DNA of 64,000 nt, taken from an uncultured Oscillospiraceae bacterium. GTDB lineage: Bacteria; Bacillota; Clostridia; Oscillospirales; Oscillospiraceae. Positions within the stretch are counted from its first letter, which is position 1, and the number at the start of each line of letters is the position of its first letter. A program made the translations under genes and the position numbers. Below the pieces are notes generated by a model. It was given only the letters and a program-made list of their open reading frames with translations, did not search any database and was not told where the DNA came from. Positions 34,519 through 42,495 of this stretch are shown in pieces. The stretch lies in the NCBI GenBank assembly GCA_934569045.1, contig CAKTJX010000005.1, forward strand, positions 15,354 to 79,353, written 5' to 3'.

Positions 34519-34848
34519 ATGAAATCCCGATACATCCTGGCCCTGATTGCCGTGGCTATGGCGGCGTATCTGCTGGGGGCGGTCAGTCAGCGCCAGGACA
34601 GGCCTTTGTCAGTGGCTGCCACAGCCACTGTTTCCGCCGTCACGGAAACCACGGTGCCGGGGACGGCCCCAACAGCCTGGAAAGAGCAGGAGCGGGACTA
34701 TGTGGCCAACCGGAACTCCCACAAGTTCCATCTCCCGTCCTGCCCCAGCGTGGACCAGATGCTTTCCTCTAACCGGTGGAACTACCACGGCACCCGTTCC
34801 GCCCTCATCGCCCAGGGCTACGACCCCTGCCAGCGGTGCAGCCCATAA
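34519..34848 (+). CDS. Small exported protein with Ada-like Cys/His domain
   Basis: 109 residues, ATG after GAAAGAGG. N-terminal signal or anchor helix (about 5-23), a Thr/Val/Ala-rich linker, then YVANRNSHKFHLPSCPSV and a C-terminal GYDPCQRCSP. The two Cys groups with His resemble the Ada-like metal-binding fold found at the ends of secreted nucleases and lipoproteins. The catalytic part of such nucleases is absent. Likely surface-exposed; role unknown. Confidence 0.7.
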   Translation: MKSRYILALIAVAMAAYLLGAVSQRQDRPLSVAATATVSAVTETTVPGTAPTAWKEQERDYVANRNSHKFHLPSCPSVDQMLSSNRWNYHGTRSALIAQGYDPCQRCSP

Positions 34849-34852
34849 ACAA

Positions 34853-34997
34853 GGGGCAGTTGCAAAATGCTGCTGCCCCAGTGAAATCCAGCCTTCGGCT
34901 AGAAGAAATCTGTCTTTGACAGATGAAATCCAATCCACGATTGGACGCAATCGCCCTTGCGCGCGGTTGCGGTGTCCCCTTGGGACGATGGAATAGA
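34853..34997. repeat. Hairpin array 1
   Basis: After a GGGGCAG / CTGCCCC hairpin, three units of GAAATC (34883, 34905, 34925) each introduce a different small stem (AGCC-TTC-GGCT, TGTC-TTT-GACA, CAATC-CAC-GATTG), then degenerate stems GCAA...TTGC and GTCCC-CTT-GGGAC. It lies between two convergent genes. Confidence 0.6.
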
Positions 34998-35005
34998 ATC
35001 GCCCC

Positions 35006-35449
35006 TTACGCGCAGATGGTCCCCTCCCGGTAGCAGGCGTAAATATATTCCCTGGACTGATAGTAGAAATCCGTATTGTAGTTGGAGATCGCATCGTCAA
35101 TCCAGGAGGTATAGACCTCTATGAGCCGCCGCACCACCTGGGTCTCGTCCTCGCCGCAGACATCCTCAATCAGCCGCTCGTAGACCTCTCCGATGGTCCA
35201 GTAGTCCGGCACGGTGTAGCGGCAGGCGGAAATGTTGTCAAAGTCACCCTGGGGGATGGCGCAGTTTTCAATGAAATCGTCAGCGGTTTTCTCAATGGGT
35301 TCACAGTGGAATACGTCCGCGTGGCTGTAGATGCGGGCAATGACCTCCTGGCCCATCGTCTTCACCACGTCAGCCCGTTTCAGCTTTTGGGTGCGTCCAA
35401 TCCGCTCAATCAGGCTGCAAGTATAAAAGAGATCGCTGTTATTTTTCAT
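35006..35449 (-). CDS. Uncharacterised partner of the DUF3990 protein
   Basis: 147 residues, predicted soluble and mostly helical. The N-terminal part (LFYTCSLIERIGRTQKLKRA, then DVVKTMGQEVIARIYSHADV) recalls small proteins found with DUF3990/DUF3791 genes. The rest (VPDYWTIGEVYERLIEDV) is not recognised. The start overlaps the DUF3990 stop by 11 bases, implying coupled expression. It could be the antidote of a toxin pair; this is inference from position. Confidence 0.6.
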   Translation of the reverse strand: MKNNSDLFYTCSLIERIGRTQKLKRADVVKTMGQEVIARIYSHADVFHCEPIEKTADDFIENCAIPQGDFDNISACRYTVPDYWTIGEVYERLIEDVCGEDETQVVRRLIEVYTSWIDDAISNYNTDFYYQSREYIYACYREGTICA

Positions 35450-35903
35450 CGTGAACCTCCGTGGCTTTCAAAAATTGAAGCGTCGCCAGCGCGCGGGCGG
35501 TATGGAAGCTGATCTGATGGGTGGGCTTTTTGAATTTCGCCAAGGCCCAGAACGCTTCCCGGCTGATTTTTCCGTCCGCGAAGTTCTGCACATAGTTGAA
35601 AATGGTATCGTTGGCCATGGGCCCCTCCACAATGTCGTAACCGTGCGGGTTCCCCAGACGGCAGGAGACGATAAAATCCAGCCACTCCTCGCTCATATCC
35701 GGGAAGCGCTTGATGTTCAGCGCCGCGTTCGGCGTGTAGGTGTATTCATTCAGAAAGCCCACCCCGTTGAAACGGGTCGCCCAGCGAATGGCCTGCTCCG
35801 GGTAGAGGGTGCAATAGAAGCCGAAGTAGAAATCCTTGTTGTATTTTTGAATCCGAATTTCGGGGGCTTCCACAATGGATTTGCTTCCATGGTATAAGAT
35901 CAT
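35439..35903 (-). CDS. DUF3990 domain protein, ADP-ribosyltransferase-like
   Basis: 154 residues from ATG 35903 with AAAGGAGACC upstream. Begins MILYHGSKSIVEAPEI and continues DFYFGFYCTLYPEQAIRWA, the YHGS and FGFY.T blocks of DUF3990, a family related in fold to ADP-ribosyltransferases. No signal peptide, so cytoplasmic. DUF3990 genes commonly occur in two- or three-gene cassettes suspected to be toxin-antitoxin or defence modules. Activity is not shown here. Confidence 0.7.
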   Translation of the reverse strand: MILYHGSKSIVEAPEIRIQKYNKDFYFGFYCTLYPEQAIRWATRFNGVGFLNEYTYTPNAALNIKRFPDMSEEWLDFIVSCRLGNPHGYDIVEGPMANDTIFNYVQNFADGKISREAFWALAKFKKPTHQISFHTARALATLQFLKATEVHDEK

Positions 35904-36012
35904 TTTGGGGTCTCCTTTTCGTAGCAATCTTCGCTTTCCCAGCTCGCAGCGGAACAATTCTATTCTACTTCAAACCGCGGGCAAAAGCAAACGATTCTTT
36001 TGGATAAAAAGT

Positions 36013-36036
36013 CCCCGCGGCGATTTCGCCGCGGGG
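36013..36036 (-). terminator. Terminator of the Dlt-like cluster
   Basis: 10-bp stem CCCCGCGGCG / CGCCGCGGGG with a 4-base loop, 7 bases past the MBOAT stop. On the minus strand it is followed by ACTTTTTATCC. Confidence 0.85.
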
Positions 36037-36043
36037 TTGCTTT

Positions 36044-37687
36044 TTAGAAGTTCGCGTACATGGGGTCCACCGGGGTGTAGCCCGCGCCGTAGGCGCCGAA
36101 GATGACGATGAAGAGAATCAGGGCGTACCAGACGCACCAGCGCAGCACCGTGGGGCGCTTGGACAGGGACTCCCGGATCTTTACGCCCCGCTCCTGGAGC
36201 AGGCTGACCACGAAGACGATGACCACGGTAACGCCCACGATGACCAGATCCCAGATGTCGCAGTTGGCGGCATCCAGCACATTGACAAGCAGCTCATGGA
36301 TGTTGTAGCGGGCCCAGAAGGGGTTGCCGAAGTCTGTAAAGATGCGGCGGATCATGGTCAGGGCGATGCCCATATTGTCCGCCCGGAAAATGATCTCGCC
36401 CAGCACCACCAGGAAGCTGGTCCGCAGAATCTGGAACACCCGGAAGGGCTTGTTCTCCGGCCCGAAGTGGAGCTTCTCGTTGACGGTTTTTAAGTAGGGA
36501 GCGAAGATATTGCCAAGCAGAATCAGCACGAAGTGCCACAGGCCGAAGAAGATGTAGTGCCAGGCCGCGCCGTGCCACAGGCCGTTGGCGAACCAAACGC
36601 ACAGCAGGGCGATGGAGCCTGCGATCAGGGGGCCGAAGTGGTTGCCCAGCTTCTTCCGGGCGGCGCCGGTGAGCTTTTTCAGGGGGCCGGACATGGTGAC
36701 GGGGTAGAAGATGTAGTCCCGGAACCAGGTGCCCAGGGTGATGTGCCACCGGGTCCAGAATTCGGAGATATTCTTGGAGAAGAAGGGCCGCTTGAAGTTC
36801 TCCGGCATGGTGATGCCGAAAATCTGGGCGGTGCCGCAGACGGCATCCATGGAGCCGGAAAAGTCCATGTAAAGCTGAATGGTGTAGAGAATGCCCGCGA
36901 TCAGGGAAAGATACCCGGGGTAGCTCTCGCTGGTAGTAAACATTTCCTCCACGATTGGATTCAGGCGGTCAGCCACCACAAGCTTCTTCATCAGGCCGAA
37001 GAGAATCCGCTGAAGCCCCAAGGTCAGGTTTTCATACCGGATGGGGCCCGCGTTCCACAGAGCCTCGGCGGTCTGGCTGTAGCGGCAGATGGGGCCCTCC
37101 ACAATGCTGGGGAAGAAGCCCAGGAACAGGCCCACCCTTGCGAGGTTCCGGTCCGCCCGGATGGTCTGTCGATACACGTCCACCAGATAGGACACGCTTT
37201 GCAGGATGAAAAAGCTGAGACCCAAGGGCTTGACGTATTCCGGGATCACGAAGCCGGCACCAAACAGGGCGTTGACGTTCATCATGAAGAAGCCGGAATA
37301 TTTCAGCACCAGAATGAGCCCGATGTGGGCCACCACCGCCAGGGTCAGCACCAGCCGGGCCCGGCCGGTGTAGGCCTTTTTGATGGCCTTCCGCTCCGCC
37401 TTTTCCGCCGCTTTTACGGCGGCATCCCGGCGGGCAAAGATATTCTGCATCCACAGTCCGCAGCCCCAGATGACCACGGCGGAGAGCAGCAGATAGCCGA
37501 TGTACACGCCGCTGATCAGCCAGTAAAAGCCGATGCTTTCCAGAAGCAGCGCGTACTTCTTCCATTTGTTGGGGGTCAGCCCATAGAAAATCACCGCCAG
37601 GGGAAGAAACAGCCCCAGGTAAGTGACAGAAAAATAGGCCGACAGGTCGGGGTACGCGCCTGCGTAGAGACGGGTCAGCAGCTGCAT
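36044..37687 (-). CDS. MBOAT-family O-acyltransferase (DltB/AlgI-like)
   Basis: 547 residues with about eleven membrane helices. Motifs: EGPICRYSQ, FWTRWHITLGTWFRDYIFYP and the catalytic-His block ANGLWHGAAWHYIFFGLWH near residue 365. In DltB and AlgI this enzyme passes an acyl or aminoacyl group across the membrane to a surface polymer. It is last in a leftward cluster behind an adenylating ligase, a PLP decarboxylase and a carrier protein. The group moved and the acceptor are unknown. Start ATG 37687 is 9 bases after the carrier stop. Confidence 0.9.
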   Translation of the reverse strand: MQLLTRLYAGAYPDLSAYFSVTYLGLFLPLAVIFYGLTPNKWKKYALLLESIGFYWLISGVYIGYLLLSAVVIWGCGLWMQNIFARRDAAVKAAEKAERKAIKKAYTGRARLVLTLAVVAHIGLILVLKYSGFFMMNVNALFGAGFVIPEYVKPLGLSFFILQSVSYLVDVYRQTIRADRNLARVGLFLGFFPSIVEGPICRYSQTAEALWNAGPIRYENLTLGLQRILFGLMKKLVVADRLNPIVEEMFTTSESYPGYLSLIAGILYTIQLYMDFSGSMDAVCGTAQIFGITMPENFKRPFFSKNISEFWTRWHITLGTWFRDYIFYPVTMSGPLKKLTGAARKKLGNHFGPLIAGSIALLCVWFANGLWHGAAWHYIFFGLWHFVLILLGNIFAPYLKTVNEKLHFGPENKPFRVFQILRTSFLVVLGEIIFRADNMGIALTMIRRIFTDFGNPFWARYNIHELLVNVLDAANCDIWDLVIVGVTVVIVFVVSLLQERGVKIRESLSKRPTVLRWCVWYALILFIVIFGAYGAGYTPVDPMYANF

Positions 37688-37696
37688 AGTCGCTCC

Positions 37697-37924
37697 TTAG
37701 TCTTCCTGAAGCCGCTGGATCATCTCCATCATGGCCTCGGCGGAGTTGAAGTTGGCGGGAATGATCTCCACGGCGGGCACGGTGACATCAAAGGTATCCT
37801 CCAGCTCCGCGACCAGGGAGATGATGGACAGAGAGTCCAGCAGATGATCGTCAATCAGATGCGCCTCGTGTGCAAAGTCCACGCCGGGCTGAATGTCGTT
37901 CAGGATTTCCAGTAATTCTTCCAT
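37697..37924 (-). CDS. Acyl/peptidyl carrier protein (DltC-like)
   Basis: 75 residues. LIDDHLLDSLSIISLVAELE contains the DSL motif with Ser31 as the phosphopantetheine site, then VTVPAVEIIPANFNSAEAM, typical of short DltC-type carriers. Probably accepts an aminoacyl group from the ligase at 39330-40841 and hands it to the MBOAT protein. Separated from the decarboxylase by a family A repeat. Confidence 0.9.
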   Translation of the reverse strand: MEELLEILNDIQPGVDFAHEAHLIDDHLLDSLSIISLVAELEDTFDVTVPAVEIIPANFNSAEAMMEMIQRLQED

Positions 37925-37994
37925 GATAATAGGTCCTTTCTTTTTTGATGTATATAAATTAGGAATTGCGAGAACTTAAAAACTTTTGTGCCTC

Positions 37995-38094
37995 GTAGGG
38001 GCGGCTATTAGCCGCCCGCAAACGACCGGACCTGAGCGCTTCGGTTTTGCAGCTCACTTTTGCTGCCTTCCGGGCGGCTAGTAGCCGCCCCTAC
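37995..38094. repeat. Family A repeat, copy 8
   Basis: 100-base core. The right outer arm (TTTCAACGATTCATTTAC, then ATTGTCAATTGTCAATT, about 38143-38177) runs into the decarboxylase 3' end and supplies its stop codon. Confidence 0.85.
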
Positions 38095-38165
38095 GGGACT
38101 CAAAAATCACAAAACGCCCAAAATATCCGTAAAATTTGGAATATTTCAACGATTCATTTACATTG

Positions 38166-39329
38166 TCAATTGTCAATTCCGTTTCGCATATTCAACGGAT
38201 ACGTCTCCACCGTCTCCCGGGCGCGGGAAAGCTTCCCGTCCCCGCCAAGAATATACACCCCCGGCAGGTCCCGGCTTAAAAATAGGGACATGCCCTCGGT
38301 GACGCAGTAGGCGCCGGTGTTGTAGAAGCACAGGGTGTCCCCGATTTCCACCTCCGGCAGGGGCAGGCTCTTGACCAGGATATCGTTCATGGAGCACAGG
38401 CTGCCGCAGAGGTTCCATTCCTGCCGGGGCGGCTCTGTCTCCTTGCCGCAGAGGGTGACCTTTGGCAGCTTCATGCCCATGTACTGGCCGAAGTAGACCA
38501 TCTGGTGCATGCCGCCGTCCAGGATCAGGTAGTTCTGACCGTGGTTCGTCTTCTTGTCGGCCACATGGGTGAAGTACCGCCCGCAGGAGGCGGCCATGGA
38601 ACGGCCCAGCTCCAGGGTGATTTCCCCCTGCCAGCGCATTTCCGCCAGCAGGTCCCGGAGGCTCAGGATCAATTCCTTTTCGTCCAGCTCCTCCCCAAAG
38701 TAGCTCACGGGGAAGCCGGGGCCGTATTCCAGCTCCGGGCTGCGGTAGCCGAAGTTCTCCTCTAACTTTCCAAGCAGCGCGTCCAGGTGGAGAATCTCCC
38801 GCCGAAGCTTTTTCAGAGACGTTTTCTGGGTGCCGGAGAAGAACTGAATGCCCCGGAAGTCCAGCAGGGGGTATTCCGCCCGCCGGGCGATCAGGTCCTC
38901 GATCTCCTCCTCGTTGATGCCGAACTGGCTGTCGTTGGTGAGCCGCAGGAGAATCGTCAGCTTTTTCCCGTACTTTCGGGAGAGATGGTCCAGCAGATCA
39001 AACTGGGTCAGGGATTCCACGGTGTAAATGCGCCCCTCGGTGGAGGCTGCCAGCTCTTCAATAAAGGCCGGGGTCTTGTTGATGCCGGAGATCACGGTGA
39101 CAGCGGGGCTGACCCCCAGGGCGTCACAGATGCGGCTTTCGCCGGGGGAGCAGATTTCCAGCCGCTCCACATGGGGCAGGGCCCCCTCTACCAGGAAGGG
39201 GTTCGCCTTGATGGCGTAGGCCAGCTGAATGCCGGGGCCCAGCAGCTCCCGCAGATACGCAATGCGCTGGGCGAGAACCTGATAATCAAAAACGTAGTAC
39301 GCGGTATCCTGCAAACGAGATAATTCCAT
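38166..39329 (-). CDS. PLP-dependent amino acid decarboxylase (fold III, LysA/ODC-like)
   Basis: 387 residues. The N-terminal TIM-barrel has YAIKANP with Lys41 as the PLP Schiff base, and ICSPGESRICDALG. The C-terminal barrel has EYGPGFPVSYFG, ELGRSMAASCGRY, CGSLCSMNDIL at the active-site Cys position, and YNTGAYC. It is related to diaminopimelate, ornithine and carboxynorspermidine decarboxylases, but position beside a DltA-like ligase points to supplying or trimming the group loaded on the carrier. The last residues and stop come from a repeat arm. Substrate is unknown. Confidence 0.88.
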   Translation of the reverse strand: MELSRLQDTAYYVFDYQVLAQRIAYLRELLGPGIQLAYAIKANPFLVEGALPHVERLEICSPGESRICDALGVSPAVTVISGINKTPAFIEELAASTEGRIYTVESLTQFDLLDHLSRKYGKKLTILLRLTNDSQFGINEEEIEDLIARRAEYPLLDFRGIQFFSGTQKTSLKKLRREILHLDALLGKLEENFGYRSPELEYGPGFPVSYFGEELDEKELILSLRDLLAEMRWQGEITLELGRSMAASCGRYFTHVADKKTNHGQNYLILDGGMHQMVYFGQYMGMKLPKVTLCGKETEPPRQEWNLCGSLCSMNDILVKSLPLPEVEIGDTLCFYNTGAYCVTEGMSLFLSRDLPGVYILGGDGKLSRARETVETYPLNMRNGIDN

Positions 39330-40841
39330 TTATCTGCCTCCTACCATGGCGGCCAGGGCCTTGCGGTCAATCTTGCCGTTCTTATTCAGGGGCATGGACT
39401 CCACCTGCCGCAGGATGCCGGGAACCATAAAGCCCGGCAGGTTCTGCTTCATAATGCTGTGCAGCGCACCCTGGTCGATGGTGCCGGTGTAGAAGCCCTT
39501 GAGGCGGCTCCGCTTCTCGTCAAAGAGGCAGCAGGCACGCTCCACGCCATCGATGGCGTTCATCTCCCGCTCAATCTCCTCCAGCTCAATCCGGTGGCCC
39601 ATGTACTTGATCTGGAAGTCCTTCCGTCCGCTGAACACCAGCTCCCCCGCCTCATTGAAGCGGCCCAGGTCGCCGGTGCGGTAGATGCGCTCCGGGTAGT
39701 TGGGGTTCAGGGGGTTCTGGGTGAAGTGGGCGGCGTTCTGCTCCGGGCAGCGGTAGTAGCCCAGGGCCAGGGCCGTACCCCGGACGCAGATCTCGCCCTC
39801 GGTGTCCGGCTCGGTGACGGCCTTGTCCTCGCCGTCCAGCAGGAACACATCCTCATTGGGGAAGGGAATGCCGATGGGAATTCCGGCGGCGTAATCCCGC
39901 TCCCGGTCCAGGATGTGATAGGTGCAGTTGCAGGTGATCTCTGTAGGGCCGTAGAGGTTTACATAGGTCACGTCCGGCAGGTGCTTCCGGAATTCCTTCA
40001 GGGCCTTCAGGGGCATGACCTCACCGGAGAAGAGAATCTTCTGGATGGTCTCCGGGGTCTTGTAGTCCAGGGCGTGGAATCCGGTGATCAGGCACAGGGC
40101 GGACACGGCCCAGATCAGGGTGGTGGCCCGCTTCTCGCAGAGGAAATCAATGAGCTCCGTAGGCACGGAGAACAGCCGCCGGGGCACCACCGCCAGGGTG
40201 GCGCCAGCCTTCATGGCGGAATAGATATCCTTTACGGACACGTCAAAGTCAAAGGGGGCCTGGTTGGCGATCACGTCTTTTTCCGTGATGTGGAACAGCT
40301 CCGTAAAGCAGCCGATGAAATCCAATACGCTGCGGCTGCTCACCACAATGCCCTTGGGTACCCCGGTGGAGCCGGAGGTGAAGTTGACATAAAGCGGGTC
40401 TGTGTCAATGGCCCGGGCCTGGATGGCGGCCAGGGCGGCGGCATCCTCTTCCGTTTCCGCCAGCGCTTCCAGACAGACGATATTCTGCCCAGGAAAGGCC
40501 TCAACGGTTTTTTCGCTCAGCTCCCGGCTGGTGACAATCACCGGGGGCTCCAGCTGCTCTACAATCTGGTTCAGCCGGGATACGGGCAACTCCGTATTCA
40601 GCACGGAGTAGAAGCACCCCGCCCACTGGGCCCCAAAGAACGCGGCCACGGCGTCGGCATTCTTCTCCATATACACGGCCACGGCCTGCCGCTGGATAGT
40701 CAGCTTTGCCAGTCCGGAGCCAATTCGGCGGGTCAGATGGTAGAATTCGCCGTAGCTGTAGCTCCGGCAGTCATCCGTCACCGCGCACCGGTCCGGAAAG
40801 CGGGTATAGCTGTTTTCCAGATAGCTCAGTACATTTGCCAT
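39330..40841 (-). CDS. Adenylating ligase, DltA-like (amino acid:carrier protein ligase)
   Basis: 503 residues, DltA length. AMP-binding motifs in order: YVNFTSGSTGVPKGIVVSS, the YGPTEITCNCTYH block, YRTGDLGR, and the C-terminal lysine in NKNGKIDRKAL. It activates a carboxylate with ATP and loads it on a carrier protein, most likely the one at 37697. D-alanine is the classic substrate, but the adjacent decarboxylase and the lack of DltD make another substrate possible. The next gene starts 1 base after its stop. Confidence 0.9.
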   Translation of the reverse strand: MANVLSYLENSYTRFPDRCAVTDDCRSYSYGEFYHLTRRIGSGLAKLTIQRQAVAVYMEKNADAVAAFFGAQWAGCFYSVLNTELPVSRLNQIVEQLEPPVIVTSRELSEKTVEAFPGQNIVCLEALAETEEDAAALAAIQARAIDTDPLYVNFTSGSTGVPKGIVVSSRSVLDFIGCFTELFHITEKDVIANQAPFDFDVSVKDIYSAMKAGATLAVVPRRLFSVPTELIDFLCEKRATTLIWAVSALCLITGFHALDYKTPETIQKILFSGEVMPLKALKEFRKHLPDVTYVNLYGPTEITCNCTYHILDRERDYAAGIPIGIPFPNEDVFLLDGEDKAVTEPDTEGEICVRGTALALGYYRCPEQNAAHFTQNPLNPNYPERIYRTGDLGRFNEAGELVFSGRKDFQIKYMGHRIELEEIEREMNAIDGVERACCLFDEKRSRLKGFYTGTIDQGALHSIMKQNLPGFMVPGILRQVESMPLNKNGKIDRKALAAMVGGR

Positions 40842-40988
40842 AGGGTTTCGCCCTCGTTTCTTCCTAAAATAGGCGCAAAATTTCTTGTATCATTATAGCA
40901 AAGCACCTGGGAGGTGTCAATGAAAATTCAATGAAAAACACCCCTGCCGTCCAGGCGGGGATGTTGACAAACTGCAAGAAAAGAAATC

Positions 40989-41025
40989 AACCGGGACATG
41001 CCGTAAACGCGGTCATGTCCCGGTT
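40989..41025 (-). terminator. Terminator downstream of galE
   Basis: 12-bp stem AACCGGGACATG / CATGTCCCGGTT; read on the minus strand it is followed by GATTTCTTTTC. It separates galE from the ligase gene. Confidence 0.65.
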
Positions 41026-41041
41026 TTCTGTTCTCGATCCG

Positions 41042-41131
41042 CCCGTAAGGGCGATTTCACCCAATCTAAGATTGGATTTCACCTGCCGCCAGGCAGATTT
41101 CACCCGGCCCCCGGCCGGATTTCACCGGGCT
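41042..41131. repeat. Hairpin array 2
   Basis: Four ATTTCAC words (41054, 41076, 41097, 41119; period 21-22) alternate with four different perfect stems: CGCCC-GTAA-GGGCG, CCAATC-TAA-GATTGG, CTGCC-GCCA-GGCAG and CCGGCC-CCC-GGCCGG. It sits at the 3' end of galE. Confidence 0.75.
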
Positions 41132-42151
41132 TTACGCCCCATATCCCTGGGGGTTCTTGGTCTGCCAGTTCCAGGAATCCCGGCACATATCGGCCAGGGT
41201 CTCCTGGGCTTTCCAGCCCAGAACCTTCTCGCTCTTGGCGGGGTCCGCGTAGCAGGTGGCGATGTCGCCGGGGCGGCGGCCTACGATCACATAGGGCACG
41301 TCCACATGGTTGACATCCTGAAAGGTGTGCACCATGTCCAGCACGCTGTAGCCCTTGCCGGTGCCCAGGTTGAAGACCTCGCAGCCCTTGTTCTCAATGG
41401 CGTACTTCACCGCGGCCACATGGCCCTTGGCCAGGTCCACCACATGGATGTAGTCCCGGACGCCGGTGCCGTCGTGGGTGGGGTAGTCGTTGCCGTAGAC
41501 GCTGAGCTTCTCCCGGCGGCCGATGGCAACCTGGGTGATGTAGGGCATCAGGTTATTGGGGATGCCCCTGGGGTCCTCGCCCATGAGGCCGGACTTGTGG
41601 GCACCGATGGGGTTGAAGTAGCGCAGCAGCACCACACTCCAGTCCGGGTCCGCGTGGGAGATGCCGGAGAGGATCTGCTCGGTCATGTACTTGGTCCAGC
41701 CGTAGGGGTTGGTGCAGCCGCCGGTACGGCTGTCCTCCCGCAGGGGCATCTCGTTGTCAGCGGTGTAGACTGTGGCGGAGGAGGAGAAGATGATATTCTT
41801 CATGCCCACTTCCTTCATGACCTTGGTCAGGACCAGGGTGGTGTTCAGGTTGTTGTCATAGTATTCCCAGGGCTTGGCAACGCTCTCGCCCACGGCCTTC
41901 AGGCCGGCGAAATGGATGACGCAGGCAATGTCGTTCTCCGCGAAAATCTTCTTCAGCAGGGCCTCGTCCCGCACATCGCCCTCGTAGAACTTCAGCTTCT
42001 TGCCGGTGAGCTTTTCCACCCGGTTCAGGCTCTCGGGGTTGGCATTGCACAGATTGTCAATGACCACCACACCGTAGCCGTTCTCCAGCAGCTCCAGGCA
42101 GGTATGGGAGCCGATATAACCGGCACCGCCGGTTACCAGTACATTCTTCAT
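41132..42151 (-). CDS. galE: UDP-glucose 4-epimerase
   Basis: 339 residues. NAD-binding TGGAGYIGSHTCLELLENG at the start, catalytic pair SSSATVY and YGWTKYMTEQ (Tyr-x-x-x-Lys), and the LRYFNPIGAH block. It interconverts UDP-glucose and UDP-galactose, feeding surface glycans and galactose use. Start ATG 42151 follows AAAAGGAGG. Same strand as the Dlt-like cluster but separated from it by a terminator. Confidence 0.95.
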   Translation of the reverse strand: MKNVLVTGGAGYIGSHTCLELLENGYGVVVIDNLCNANPESLNRVEKLTGKKLKFYEGDVRDEALLKKIFAENDIACVIHFAGLKAVGESVAKPWEYYDNNLNTTLVLTKVMKEVGMKNIIFSSSATVYTADNEMPLREDSRTGGCTNPYGWTKYMTEQILSGISHADPDWSVVLLRYFNPIGAHKSGLMGEDPRGIPNNLMPYITQVAIGRREKLSVYGNDYPTHDGTGVRDYIHVVDLAKGHVAAVKYAIENKGCEVFNLGTGKGYSVLDMVHTFQDVNHVDVPYVIVGRRPGDIATCYADPAKSEKVLGWKAQETLADMCRDSWNWQTKNPQGYGA

Positions 42152-42244
42152 AGGAAGGACCTCCTTTTGTTTGGTGGTTCCATTTTAGTACAGATAGAGG
42201 AAAAATGCAATCGTGGATTGTGAAATTCTACATATAAAGAAAAA

Positions 42245-42394
42245 GGGGCTGTTGCAAAATAGTAAACCCGTAGGGGCGGCTAATAGCCGCCCGCCGACTT
42301 TCGGGACAGAGCGCATCCATCAAATGCGCAATTCCGTGAGATCGCGGGCGGCTGGTAGCCGCCCCTACAAAAATGCTTATTTTGCAACAGCCCC
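42245..42394 (+). mobile_element. Family C MITE-like element, copy 5 (150 bp)
   Basis: 150-base unit between the divergent galE and sensor kinase genes; ends 39 bases before the kinase -35. The gap 42152-42495 otherwise holds only the kinase promoter. Confidence 0.85.
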
Positions 42395-42433
42395 CTTTGT
42401 TTGCCCCAACTTGTAAACTTTTTTCTGCTTTCA

Positions 42434-42461
42434 TTGCAAACCACCGAATCTGTGCTATAAT
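42434..42461 (+). promoter_or_regulatory. Promoter of the sensor kinase gene
   Basis: TTGCAA (42434-42439), 16-base spacer, TATAAT (42456-42461). Confidence 0.65.
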
Positions 42462-42495
42462 TTCTTACATTAGAGAATCGTTGAGGTGTGTGCGT

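Noticed and set aside
38166..39329. Calling the decarboxylase lysA (diaminopimelate decarboxylase)
   Set aside because: Fold and motifs fit the broad LysA/ODC group, but the active-site Cys region (CGSLCSMND) and the gene context do not single out diaminopimelate.
39330..40841. Naming the ligase, carrier and MBOAT genes dltA, dltC and dltB
   Set aside because: DltD is absent and a decarboxylase is inserted; D-alanine as substrate cannot be assumed.
41042..41131. CRISPR-like array
   Set aside because: The constant part is only 7 bases, every spacer is a self-complementary stem, and no cas genes are present.
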